Origin: Rhynchopus euleeides
Lineage: Eukaryota > Euglenozoa > Diplonemea > Diplonemida > Diplonemidae
Assembly: GCA_963210315.1 (NCBI GenBank)
Contig: OY723238.1
Coordinates: forward strand, 2,809,533-2,873,532
Direction of reading: 5' to 3'
Length of the DNA: 64,000 bases
Shown: positions 10,528 to 21,000 of the stretch, in pieces
Position numbering within the stretch: position 1 is the stretch's first letter
Layout of the letters: each line of letters starts with the position of its first letter
The notes under the pieces: model-generated
Seen by the model: only the letters and a program-made list of their open reading frames with translations
Told to the model about the DNA's origin: nothing
The model's database searches: none
Position numbers and translations under genes: made by a program

Positions 10528-13500
10528 ATGCACGGGGGGGACACGATACGCACGGATGCCCCTGCCGCTGTCGGGGGCATGGTTGGGCGGGGCACCCTCA
10601 TGGCAGGCGTGGCGCCGACCGAAGAGGTCTACGCCGACAGCGACATCGACGTGTCGCGCTTGTGGCGTGCCAACGCCGCTTTCCTACGGGGCGTTTTCCA
10701 CACGCGCCGCGGCACCACATGGCTGGTGGACGTGCTCCAGATGGGCATGGTGGAGGTGGCTGGCACCGTGCACCCCGACACCTTCGCCCAGGTCACCGGC
10801 GATGCCCTCATCCCTGACAACCTCGACGTGCTGCAGGAGGTGGAGGGGCGGCACCTGGTGTGCCGGACTGGCGCCTCTGTGGCCCTGCAACCCGATGAGG
10901 GCACTGGGTTCCTGCGCGCTGCCTCCGACCCCGAGCCCCCTGATGCGGACGTCATCGCCGTCGACTTCTTCATCGTTTCAGAGGCGCAGCGCTTCGCAGA
11001 GTGCGCCAAAATGATCTTCGGGGCGTCACCGCTGCACGCCCCTCTCGTGTGCCTGCCCTTCCCGCACCCCGCCCTCTGCAGGCTGACGCTGTACGGCGCT
11101 TTCCGCGAAGCCCCGCTGCGCGCACCCGTGCGGGTCCTGCCGAGCCCAGGGTGTTCTCCGCCCGACCCGTTCTCGTCGTGCCGACTGACAGTGTCGGGTG
11201 AAGCTGAGGCGAAGGTCTCGCGGGAGGCGCACGTCCCCCTGCGGCTGTGGGTGGGCAACCTGGATCTCAACTTCTCCATCTTCCCTGCGCGCACCGACCT
11301 GTCGCGGTGGCTGCCCAAGGGGCTCGACTTGTATGTTGTCGGGTTTGTCGGCATCTCGGAGGAGCACTACCCGGATAAGTCGCGCCTGGTGCACCAGATC
11401 CTGCGGCACGTCGGCAAGAAGACCCACACCCTCGTGGCGGTGCGCAGCGGGGACGGTGTGGAGGCCTGCCTGTTCGCCCTCGCGAAGCACTCGCTCCTCG
11501 CGAGGCTGACATCACCCGAGTCGGAGGTCGTGACGCACCGGCGCACCGCTGCAGAGGTCGCGGCAGCCGCCGACGCGTCTCGCTCGCAGCTCCCCACTGT
11601 GGTGCCCGGCACGCTGACGGAGCGTCTCCTGCAGTCGCACCAGCAGGCCCTGAAGCAGGGGTTGGAGGGTGGGGGCGACGTGGCGCCCGCCTCGGATGCG
11701 GCGCCCTCTGAGCGCACCCCGTCCGATGGCGACGTGCGGCGGTACACCCAGGAGCTTGCGAAAGATGTTGTGGATGTGGCGGACACCATCGTCGACAGCA
11801 CTCGCGCAGGCGAAGAACAGTCGCAGCTAGACTCGCCTGCCTCCCAGACAAGCACGGCAGTGGCGCTGCGGATGCGCATCGAGGAGACGGATTTCTGCTT
11901 CGTGCTGGTCCGGGTGCGCCTCGCGGCAGGGGACTTCGGGCAGCAGGCGGTGCAGCTGCGGTCGCGCCTCATCAAGGAGCTGCTCTGCAAGGTCAGCCTC
12001 GGCGTGCCGGGTGGCTCCACCACCCTGCAGCAGGACGTGGCCTCCCTGCACGACCAGACGTATGTCTTCGGCTCCCTGGGCGAGGAGATCCTGCTGGAGG
12101 TGCGCGCAGGCAACGTGATGGACGACTTCTCCGAAGGCGACCTGGTCCTGCCTCAGGGCGGCTCCCTCAGCCAGCGCGTGTTCCACCGCAGCATGCCAGG
12201 CGCGCCTGCCACCGCCCTGGGGTACGAGGCGCACGTGCCCTGGGGCACCGTGCAGGAGGGGCGGCATGCGGTCGCAGCCGTGTTCGAAGCCCCTCTGCTG
12301 CTGACATTCAACGAGGCCTTCTCCACGCCCTCCGCCCTGCACTCCTTCGAGATCACACGCATGGAGGTGCAGCAGATGGAGGAGGGCGTGCACCGCCCGC
12401 ACCCTGCAGAGGGGGGCCCTCGGGCGGTGTGCGTCAGCGCGCCGTTCGGCGCTTCCGTCGATGACATGGCCCGCAGCTGCTCCGAGCTGTCTGATTCCGA
12501 TGACCCTGTGGTGGTGTTCAGCCACACCAACTCGCAGGCCTTCCTCGAGCACAAGCACCTCAGGTTTGGGGTGGAGGGTGTGGGTGTCGCGGTGCTGCCT
12601 GTGAAGGACGTCTTCGACGCGGCGTGGTGCCTCCGCATGAAGGACGACAGCGACGAGGCGCCGGGGTCCCTCCCTGACCCGAGCAAGGCAACGGAGCTCG
12701 TCACCCGGTCGGCACCGCTGCCCTTCCATGCTACGCTGCGCTGCGGGGGCGCGGCCGCCCGCGCGCCGTCACCCTCTTCCTCCTCTGCACCCCTCGTGCT
12801 GGCTGTCACCCTGCGCCTCGTCACCGATGCCACTCCTCTCGTGCACGCCGCACGAGAGAAGCTGGAGCGCGACGAGGCGGCACGTCAGGCACTACTCGCA
12901 GAGTGCCTGTCAGGCAGGGCCCCGCTGGAGGCGGAGCAGGAGCAGCGGTGGCACCACCTGTCGGAGTTCGGCACCGTGCAGCACACGGAGCAGCTTGCGC
13001 GCACCCACCTGGCCTGCCTCGAGGCGGCCCTCTTTGCGGAGGCCGCCCTGCGGTCTGCCCTCATCGTGTCGGAGGCGGCGCCGCGCGCAGGGCTGCAGGA
13101 CCACGCCGACTGCCTCGCCGCCCTCAGCACCCTGAGCGGCAGGCACACGGCACAGCTGCTCCTCGACCAGCAGGGCTCACACGCACGCCTGCTGGAGGAG
13201 GAGGCGGCCGCCTCGGCACTGCTGTGGGCCAGCCTCGCGGAGGGCGCTGCTGGTGTGTCACAACACGAGTCGCGCCTCGACACCCTCGACGCAGGCGAGG
13301 TGTCGGGCAGGGCAGGGGTGGAGGCGGCGCAGGCGCAGGGGCGTGGGTGGATCGTCAGCCACGCGGCGTTCGCCTTTACGGAGTCGGCGGAGCGCGACGA
13401 GCTGCGCGACGCCTGCTGCCTGCGCCTGGCACAGCTGTGCCTCGAGGAGGCGGAGGGCAGGGCGCGTCGCACCCTCGCAGCCTCAGAGCGCGGCTCGCTG

Positions 13501-16500
13501 TGGGCGGATGTGCTGCACCCCGCCCTCGATGCCGAGCGGGGCCTCATCTGTGCATCCTCGCTGCTTGCCCTGAGGGCGCTGTGCGCTGGGTGGGCCGCCG
13601 TGGCGCGGCAGCAGCTCTCCGAGCAGCGCCAGATCCTCGACTACCTCGCACGCGATGCGGCAGACGCGGGGGAGCGTGCGGCACGCCGCCTCCTCGAGGA
13701 GGAGGAGGCACTGCCGCGCGGCTTCCTGGGCACAGCCTGTGCGGTGGGTGCTGCGGAGCACGCCGCGCGTGATGCCCTGCTGCACGTCACGTTCCCCGCG
13801 ATGCTCGCGTCGCACTTCGAGGATGCGGCGGCAGGCATCGCTGCTGCTGAGGCGGATGAGCGTGCCGCCATCAGCGAGGCCCACGCGGCAGGCGAGCTCC
13901 CCTCGCGTGTCGCCCTCTGCATTGCTGAGCTGGACCGGCGGGCTGCCATCGAGCATGACTGTGACGCTGCCTACCCCGCACTGCGCGGAGCCTTTGCCGA
14001 AGACGCTGTGTCTGCCGGAGACAGGGCGAGGGTGCGGCAGGACAGCGAGTCCCTGAACCGGCGTGCCATAGAGGACGGGCACCATGCGGCAGCCGCACAG
14101 CTGCTGCGCGACGAGGCGGAGGCCATTGCCGGCATCGAAGCGATGTGGCACCAGAGCCTTGACTGGGTGCGGCGCGAGCTGGCCGCGATGTTCGATTCCT
14201 CGGCGCGTCGCCTCACAATGTCGGAAAGCTTCCAGCGCGAGGAGCTGCTTGTCGCGGAGCGCAGCTGGTCGTCGTTCCACACCGCCTCCTTCGCAGAGTG
14301 CACGCTGGAGGTGTCGCAGCGGGGCGGCATCGAGGCGGAGTGGCTTGCCTGCGCCCTCTCCTGGCAGGGCGGTGCGGAGGGGCTGTCCAGGTGGTGCACA
14401 GAGGACGCGCTGCTGCGGTGGGTGTCAGCCGCCAGCCAGTGGTGCCGCGGTACGGCGCAGGTGGAAGCGCTGCACACGTTACACCATGTGGATGCGATGG
14501 ACCTCGTGATGATCGAGGCGGTGGCGCGTCAGAACATCTGCTTCGAGGAGGGCGAGGCGTGGGGTGTGCAGGAGGCTTCACACAGCAGGGCCGTGCAGGC
14601 CTGCGCCTCCTTCGCCTGGGCCGCTGCCACGGAGGTGTGCTCCCCGGAGGAGGAGGGGAGGCGCACGCTCGAAGCCCTGGAAGCAGCGAAGTGGGAGGAC
14701 CTGATCGAGTCCACCGTCATGCCCGAGTGGCTGTGCGGCGACGAGGGGTCCAGCCCCTTCCTCGCCACCCTGCGCGCCGCCCGCCCCTCTCTCGAGAGTG
14801 TCGTGAAGCTCAAAACGGGGCGCGGGCAGTACCACGAACACTTCGCTGTGCTGCGTGGCAGCTACCTCTCCGTCTACGAGGAGAAGCGCCGCCTGGACCT
14901 GTCCTTCGGCTGCACCACAGGGTCTGTTCCCTTCTCCGAGTCGGGGTTCACCGTGGCTTGCCCTGGCTTCGTCGGTGCCAAGGCGCTGGTGATGCAGGCA
15001 CGCACCAAGGCGGAGAGAGACCTGTGGACAGCAACCCTGCTGGGGCACAGGCAGAGCACGTGTCACGCCCTTTCGCAGACAGACGACCCTGAGCCCGAGG
15101 CACCGCCTGAAATTGACCTTCGCCTGCGCGACGCGGTGCTGGACGAGGCAGACCAGCGGTACAGTGCGGTGGTGTCGCATGTGATGCAGCAGCTGGAGCA
15201 GGACTACACCACCACCGAGCACAGCCTGGCACAGCTGGAGCAGCGTGTGCTTGACGCCAGCGCAGGGCCAACCTCACCCTCCTCACCTCTGCGCCTCGCC
15301 TCCAAGAGGCGCGTGTCTGCTGCCCCTGCCCCTGCCGCCCCCGCTGTGTGCCGGTCCCAAGGTGCACAGACCGACGTCGACGCAGGGTACATCGATGACA
15401 TCCAGCAGATCGCGGAGCAGGCCCTCGGGGAGCTGGCTGCGCTGCGCGCAGCAGGCAGTGTGTCGCCCGCAGGGTCCCGTCCCTGCAGCGATGCCAACGT
15501 GCTTCCCGCAGCACACAGCAAATCAGAGGGGCCTGGCTCCTACGTGCGGCGCCCACGCGAGGTGCAGGGCCTGGTGCGTGCCGTCAGCCTGTCGCCGTCC
15601 CACTCCTCTGCGTCACACGCGTCTCCGTCGCCAAGGAGGGGCGCCAAGAGCATCCCACACCCCGCGTCCCTGCACGCAGAGGGCGCTGCGGTGCGGTCCC
15701 CCTACGCCCTGTCGTCCCTCCCGCTCGACCTCCGCCTCAGGTCTGTGTCTGCGTCGCCCGTTGCTCTCGATGAGATCCCGTCACCGCGTGGCGCCAGCCT
15801 CAGGCCGCCACCCCCACTGAGCGCTGTGTACTACGCAAGCCCCCGCAGGCCTGCGAGGGAGCAGTGCGCGTCCCCTGCCCAGCGCAGGGTTGCGTGCAGC
15901 GTGGAGCGGCGGCAGGGGCCGGCAGCGGCCCGTGGTGAGTCGGAGGTGCGCCTCATGGCGCAGTCGCTGCAGGCTGCGCGTGACGAGTACCTCGGGGTGC
16001 TCAAGAAGCTCGAAGGCCTGGCGTCGGATGTGATGAAGGCAGTCGACTCCCACGAGCAGCGGGGCGTGTGGCTGCAGCTCGAGCAGGCCGTCGTGTCGGC
16101 GCTGGACGGGGTGGAGGTGTCCATCACACGCAAAGGCGATGACGACGACTCGTCGCAGGAGCTGTTCAGCATTGCGGACCCTCACAGCCCGCGCGCCGCC
16201 CGCTCGTCGATGGCAGGCCGCATCCTGAAGCTGGAGGAGCGCCTGCGGCAGTACGAAAGCTGCCCTGTGGAGGGGGCGTTCGGCATCTCCGCTGACGACG
16301 TGGCAGACGCGATGTCCAGCTATGAGGTGCAGATTGAAGGCCTCACCGCGCTGTGCGAGCAGCAGCGTGCACAGCTGGAGGCCAAAGGCGATGACTTGCG
16401 TGCCCTCCAGGAGGACCTGCGCCACATCCGGCAGGAGGCGGCTCACCTGCGCCAGGCAGGGCAGGGCAGGGACGACCGCAGCACGATCGCCTCTCTTGAA

Positions 16501-17406
16501 GCCCGCCTCGCGCACACCACACGCGAGCGCGACGAGCTGGCGGAGATTGCCGATGAGCTTGCGGCCCACGCCTCGCAGCATGCAGAGGGTCCAAAGACAC
16601 CCCCCACTGAGCCAGCCCCTGCAGGCGGCGTCTCCGGCAGGGTGCCTGCGACTCCTGTGTCTGCGGCGCAGGAGGCGCTTGTGTCGGAGGCGCTGCAGCG
16701 TGGGACGCACAGGCTGGCAGAGGCACTGGACGCACACCACGCAGCGCACCTGTCTGCGCTGGGCATGATGCAGGCCCAGCGCGTGGGGCGCACGGCGCTT
16801 GCGGACGACGTGGTGCGGAGGGAGCGGAGCCTGCGTGCAGCCCTCCACCAGGAGGAGGGTGCGTGCCTTGCACTGCTGCGCAGGTGGGCCGATAGTGACA
16901 GGACGCTGCTGCACCGACGCACACACACAGCGCTGCGTGAGATGCTAACTGCCTTACCCGGCTCCCAGAGGCAGGGCGCGTCGCCAAGTGGGTTCTGCCC
17001 TGGTGCTGTGGTGCGTGCGTGCAACGTGGTGGCGACCGCCTACCTAAATAACAAGTACGGTACTGTGAGCGGCTGCATCGGGGCTGGCAGCCAAGAGCGC
17101 TTTCTGGTATCCTTCCCCCCGCCCTACGGCGACTGGGCGCTACGGCGCGAGAACCTGCGGCTTGTGCCCCCCCAGCAGGTGGCGCGCCTGCTGCCCCCCC
17201 TTGATACTCTGGTGTTGCGTGAGCAGTCGTCCCGGCACTGCGAGACAATGCGGGAGAATCTCCAGCGACTCGCTCTGCTGACAGCGTATCTTGTGTCAAG
17301 CCCGAGCTTGGTGCAAGAGTTGTTGCCAGGTGCACTCGAGAACGTGAAGCAGTGCTGCCTGGAGGTCGTTTCACTTTCTGGAGACCAATCTCGCATTGTG
17401 TCGTAG
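10528..17406 (+). CDS. Large protein with a catalytically degenerate IPPc-like fold, PH domain and coiled coils
   Basis: A 2292-residue protein in one uninterrupted frame. Residues ~237-595 follow the order of an inositol polyphosphate 5-phosphatase (endonuclease/exonuclease/phosphatase fold): LRLWVGNLDLN, LDLYVVGFVGISEEHY, ETDFCFVLVRVRLAAGD, YVFGSLGEEI in the place of GDLNYR, a DDFSEGD segment, and EGRHAVAAVF in the place of SDHRPV. The catalytic residues expected at these sites are missing, so I read it as a pseudoenzyme or lipid-binding scaffold. Residues ~800-1400 are Ala/Glu-rich and helical. Residues ~1424-1512 form a PH domain (HFAVLRGSYLSVYEE to AERDLWTATLLGH). A Ser/Pro-rich linker follows, then coiled coil at ~1805-2010 and an SH3-like module at ~2154-2217 (YLNNKYGTVSG, DWALRRENLRLV). 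A role at phosphoinositide membranes is inference. Confidence 0.85.
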   Translation: MHGGDTIRTDAPAAVGGMVGRGTLMAGVAPTEEVYADSDIDVSRLWRANAAFLRGVFHTRRGTTWLVDVLQMGMVEVAGTVHPDTFAQVTGDALIPDNLDVLQEVEGRHLVCRTGASVALQPDEGTGFLRAASDPEPPDADVIAVDFFIVSEAQRFAECAKMIFGASPLHAPLVCLPFPHPALCRLTLYGAFREAPLRAPVRVLPSPGCSPPDPFSSCRLTVSGEAEAKVSREAHVPLRLWVGNLDLNFSIFPARTDLSRWLPKGLDLYVVGFVGISEEHYPDKSRLVHQILRHVGKKTHTLVAVRSGDGVEACLFALAKHSLLARLTSPESEVVTHRRTAAEVAAAADASRSQLPTVVPGTLTERLLQSHQQALKQGLEGGGDVAPASDAAPSERTPSDGDVRRYTQELAKDVVDVADTIVDSTRAGEEQSQLDSPASQTSTAVALRMRIEETDFCFVLVRVRLAAGDFGQQAVQLRSRLIKELLCKVSLGVPGGSTTLQQDVASLHDQTYVFGSLGEEILLEVRAGNVMDDFSEGDLVLPQGGSLSQRVFHRSMPGAPATALGYEAHVPWGTVQEGRHAVAAVFEAPLLLTFNEAFSTPSALHSFEITRMEVQQMEEGVHRPHPAEGGPRAVCVSAPFGASVDDMARSCSELSDSDDPVVVFSHTNSQAFLEHKHLRFGVEGVGVAVLPVKDVFDAAWCLRMKDDSDEAPGSLPDPSKATELVTRSAPLPFHATLRCGGAAARAPSPSSSSAPLVLAVTLRLVTDATPLVHAAREKLERDEAARQALLAECLSGRAPLEAEQEQRWHHLSEFGTVQHTEQLARTHLACLEAALFAEAALRSALIVSEAAPRAGLQDHADCLAALSTLSGRHTAQLLLDQQGSHARLLEEEAAASALLWASLAEGAAGVSQHESRLDTLDAGEVSGRAGVEAAQAQGRGWIVSHAAFAFTESAERDELRDACCLRLAQLCLEEAEGRARRTLAASERGSLWADVLHPALDAERGLICASSLLALRALCAGWAAVARQQLSEQRQILDYLARDAADAGERAARRLLEEEEALPRGFLGTACAVGAAEHAARDALLHVTFPAMLASHFEDAAAGIAAAEADERAAISEAHAAGELPSRVALCIAELDRRAAIEHDCDAAYPALRGAFAEDAVSAGDRARVRQDSESLNRRAIEDGHHAAAAQLLRDEAEAIAGIEAMWHQSLDWVRRELAAMFDSSARRLTMSESFQREELLVAERSWSSFHTASFAECTLEVSQRGGIEAEWLACALSWQGGAEGLSRWCTEDALLRWVSAASQWCRGTAQVEALHTLHHVDAMDLVMIEAVARQNICFEEGEAWGVQEASHSRAVQACASFAWAAATEVCSPEEEGRRTLEALEAAKWEDLIESTVMPEWLCGDEGSSPFLATLRAARPSLESVVKLKTGRGQYHEHFAVLRGSYLSVYEEKRRLDLSFGCTTGSVPFSESGFTVACPGFVGAKALVMQARTKAERDLWTATLLGHRQSTCHALSQTDDPEPEAPPEIDLRLRDAVLDEADQRYSAVVSHVMQQLEQDYTTTEHSLAQLEQRVLDASAGPTSPSSPLRLASKRRVSAAPAPAAPAVCRSQGAQTDVDAGYIDDIQQIAEQALGELAALRAAGSVSPAGSRPCSDANVLPAAHSKSEGPGSYVRRPREVQGLVRAVSLSPSHSSASHASPSPRRGAKSIPHPASLHAEGAAVRSPYALSSLPLDLRLRSVSASPVALDEIPSPRGASLRPPPPLSAVYYASPRRPAREQCASPAQRRVACSVERRQGPAAARGESEVRLMAQSLQAARDEYLGVLKKLEGLASDVMKAVDSHEQRGVWLQLEQAVVSALDGVEVSITRKGDDDDSSQELFSIADPHSPRAARSSMAGRILKLEERLRQYESCPVEGAFGISADDVADAMSSYEVQIEGLTALCEQQRAQLEAKGDDLRALQEDLRHIRQEAAHLRQAGQGRDDRSTIASLEARLAHTTRERDELAEIADELAAHASQHAEGPKTPPTEPAPAGGVSGRVPATPVSAAQEALVSEALQRGTHRLAEALDAHHAAHLSALGMMQAQRVGRTALADDVVRRERSLRAALHQEEGACLALLRRWADSDRTLLHRRTHTALREMLTALPGSQRQGASPSGFCPGAVVRACNVVATAYLNNKYGTVSGCIGAGSQERFLVSFPPPYGDWALRRENLRLVPPQQVARLLPPLDTLVLREQSSRHCETMRENLQRLALLTAYLVSSPSLVQELLPGALENVKQCCLEVVSLSGDQSRIVS

Positions 17407-18097
17407 ACCCTCACACTATACGTAGAGTGTCGTTTGTTTGTGTGCACCCCGTGGGATGCAGCGTTCGGGGTGCTGGGGTTTGCCTTCACGCACTGTCCTG
17501 CCATCGCATCTCCACTCCCGCAGACATTTTTGTGTGTTTTGTGCGATCACCGAGAAGGCCTATCGATGTCTGGGATTATTTTCTTGATAGTTCGGAGCCG
17601 ACTGGGGACACTGTCTGTGACCGCCGGATCCTGCGACTCCACTCACTGCGTTTCAACAAAGCAATTTCCGGCAGGGCTGTTGTTGTCTCGTTGCTGGCAC
17701 TTCACGACCCAGTTCGGCACAGATGGTTTGCTTTCTCCGTGAAATTGAATGACCCTGCATGACCCCCCGTTGTATTTCCATTTTTCTAGAAACGTAGTTA
17801 TTTTGCGGCAGCCTGAAAAAAAAGCCCAGCGACACGATGGGCGATCAGCTTGAGATCTGCTGACTACATCCGTCGTGTCACAAAGGTGGAAGGTGCTGCT
17901 TTGCCATCTCACAGCTCCGGGTAGTGGCACCTTCCAAGCCTCGTGATAGAAGAGAACCTGCTTGTGTTGTGGCGTTCGTGTACTGCTAGAGAGTATGATG
18001 CATAGATGGCTGCCCACCCCCATATCTTGGCCTTTTGCGGGTTTGTGGATCGCATCATGCCGTGCCACCACCCACCACCCACCACCAGATAGGAGCC
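17407..18097. other. Intergenic DNA
   Basis: I see no gene. Open frames of 100-140 codons exist on both strands but lack motifs and overlap each other. Immediately before the next start is a CCACCACCC-rich tract that ends in CCAG at 18088, nine bases from the preferred ATG at 18098. This layout recurs before several genes in the window and resembles a cis- or trans-splice acceptor. Confidence 0.5.
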
Positions 18098-21000
18098 ATG
18101 ATACTCACACGCATGTCACTCTCCCTCACCTTCGTGGCAGCAGCCACTGGGTCACTGTGCTACGATGCAGGGTCTGCGGAGTATGTGGTGCAGCCGCAGA
18201 CAAGCTGTGGTTCTGGGAGGGACCACAGGCTTCCGGAGTCCAGCAGCACCCGGTACGCACGCCAGTCTGTGGTTGAAACATCATCGGCCAGCGAGTGCCA
18301 GCATCTGTGCCACGTGTCTGAGAATTGCAGGGGCTTCGAGTGGGTGACTTCTGATGGGGACATGCCGCTTCCGACACCGAAGTGCCTCTTCCGCACAAGG
18401 ACTGACAACACGAAATCAGCACCACACAGCACCTGCTACACAAAGAGCAAGGGCGGCGCGTATGCCTTCTGTGCCAAAGAGGGCGACACCTGCTGGTGCA
18501 ACACAGAAGCTCGTTTCGGGCATGAAGGCGCATGGGTGCACAAGCCACAGGGCGGTTCTGACTACATCTCTTGCACTCGAGAGGCCTTTGGGGCCACGAA
18601 TGTGGATGACGCACCCAAGGAGTGCCAGTGCGCCACGCACGATGGGATGATCTTGCTGCTTGACGCCTCCACATACGTCGACACGAACAACAGCCTGTGG
18701 CTTGACGAGTCTGGCAGTGGCCACCATGCGATTCTCGCTTATCCAGGTGAGAAGAAGGAGTCCAGTGCACCGAGCCATGTCTCGACGGAGCCGGTTCAAC
18801 ACTTCCATTTTGACGGGAAGGACGACTATCTGTCGGTGAAAGACCTCAATTTCAACGGCGAACACCGCCTGACCGCAGTCACCGTCAGTATCAAATTTCG
18901 CACAGACTACAAGACTTCAGGGTGGTCGAAGAACTGGGCTTTGATCGACTTTGATCGGAGTGAATATTTCAACCTCTATGTCCGTCCTGACAGCGGGAAG
19001 ATTGGGTTCTCGTCGCATGGGAGCGACAAGATTGACGACATGGTCGGTGCCACTGTTGTGAATGACGGGGAGTGGCACACTGTGACTGTCACGTACACCA
19101 TGGCCACGAAGCTGAAGACGTTGTACGTTGACGGGGTTGAGGACGGGCGGCAGGAGAATGTGCATCCGGAGGGCATCGGCTCCTCTGCCACACGGTACGG
19201 CATGGTCGGCGAGGGTTCTGAGGCGAGCAAGCAGTTCGGCGGCAGCAACGGCATCTACTTCCACGGCGACATCGCACGCATCGAGATCTACACCACGGCG
19301 CTCTCCTCACAGGACCTGAAGGGGTCTGGCACTCCGTCACGCGAGGCGATCTCCAGCGAATCGAGGTGCACCTCTGTCCCAGGTGGCTCCTGCACGTGGC
19401 TGACATCGCACGTTGGGGACTCCTACTACCTGGAACACAACGACGTGCATGACACCGCTACACTTACGTACACGAGTGGGTCTGCCCCTGCAGTCCTCTT
19501 CCGCGGTGACATATCGTTCAGCGTGATCCCATCGCAGGTGCAGGTGTCGCTGCAGCAGGGCTGCCACAAAGGCGACAAGCTGGAGGCAGCGTACCTGTAT
19601 GGCGGTGAAGTCGAGAGCACCTACAACCCTTCGACCTGCGTGCTCACGCTGGAGGCACATCCCATGCGTGTCAACGGCGTTGCGTGGCAGACCGTGCTGC
19701 AGAGCGTCACCTTCTCGACGACGTCGGAGGACTACCACAACCGGCGTATCTTCTGGAGCGTCGGGCTCGAGTTCTACAGCCTGCATACGGGTCACTTCTA
19801 CCAGGTCTTCCGGGAGAAGGTGACATGGGCTGTTGCGAAGACTCGCTGCGAGGCACTCTACAGAGACGGGATGGCGGGGTACCTCGCCACTATCACCAGC
19901 GCCACAGAAAACGACGTGATCCGGAGCAACCTGAAGGGCGAGGGGTGGGTCGGGCTGTCACAGGACGAGGAGGGCGTCTGGCGGTGGGTGTCTGGCCCCG
20001 AGGCTGGCGAAGACATCAACAGAGGACGCATTGTCGGCAGGAAGGTTGGCAGAGACTTCGTCCCGGAGGGCGAAGCGTACAACGTGTGGCACGGAAGAGA
20101 GCCCAACAACTACGAGCGGGAGGACTCTGGGTACTACCACAGCTCTGGGAAGTGGCGGAGCGACCCACACAGCAAAAAGAATGCTGCATACATCTGTGAA
20201 TGGGGTGGTTCCTCCCCTCTGGTCCCACCGGCACACGGGGAAGTGACTGTGAAGATGCAGGGGTGCGTGCGCACCCCCTGCAACTATATCACCTCCGCTT
20301 CTTGCGCTCGGGAGAAGGGGTGCCGTTGGAGCGACACAGGGGCGACGTGCTACGCGGAGTGCAAGGAGAACTACTTCTCGCCCCTGTGCAACGTGTACTG
20401 CCACCCTGACGAGACATGCTCCGGCAACGGGAAGTGCAACGGTGACGGGAAGTGTGTCTGCAGCAAGCGGTGGGGTGGGCCGACGTGCAGCTGGCAGCGG
20501 CATATCTGCAGGACGTGGGGTGATCCGCACTACACTGCCTTCGGCGGGAAGCGGTTTAACTTCCACGGCGTCCCCACCGCCAGTAACCAGCTCAGCGGAA
20601 CCTACGCTCTGTATGAGCGTCCTCAGAGTGCGTACAAGTTGTTGGCGAAGCACTACAGGTGCGGTGGCTCCGAAAACAAGCCTGTGGGTTGCATCAAGCA
20701 GGCGCTGATTGCTTCGAATGTGTCTCGAATTGAAATCAACATCGACCCTGACGCAGGCAGTGCTTCGTCGGGTGAGCGCGGTATCATCCATGTGCACAAC
20801 ACTTCAGGGTCGTACAGCATCAACACCCTGACGGACAAGCCTACCCTCCCTTTGCCTCTGCCTCTGGGCGACATTGCACTTGTCAAAGTGAAGCACGAGC
20901 GCTCCAAGATCACTCGCTTTTACTTCGAGTTTCCCAATGAGGGCGATATCCATACGCGTGTCATCGTGATCCAAAGTGTCGCTGGGAAGCGCCCTCTGCT

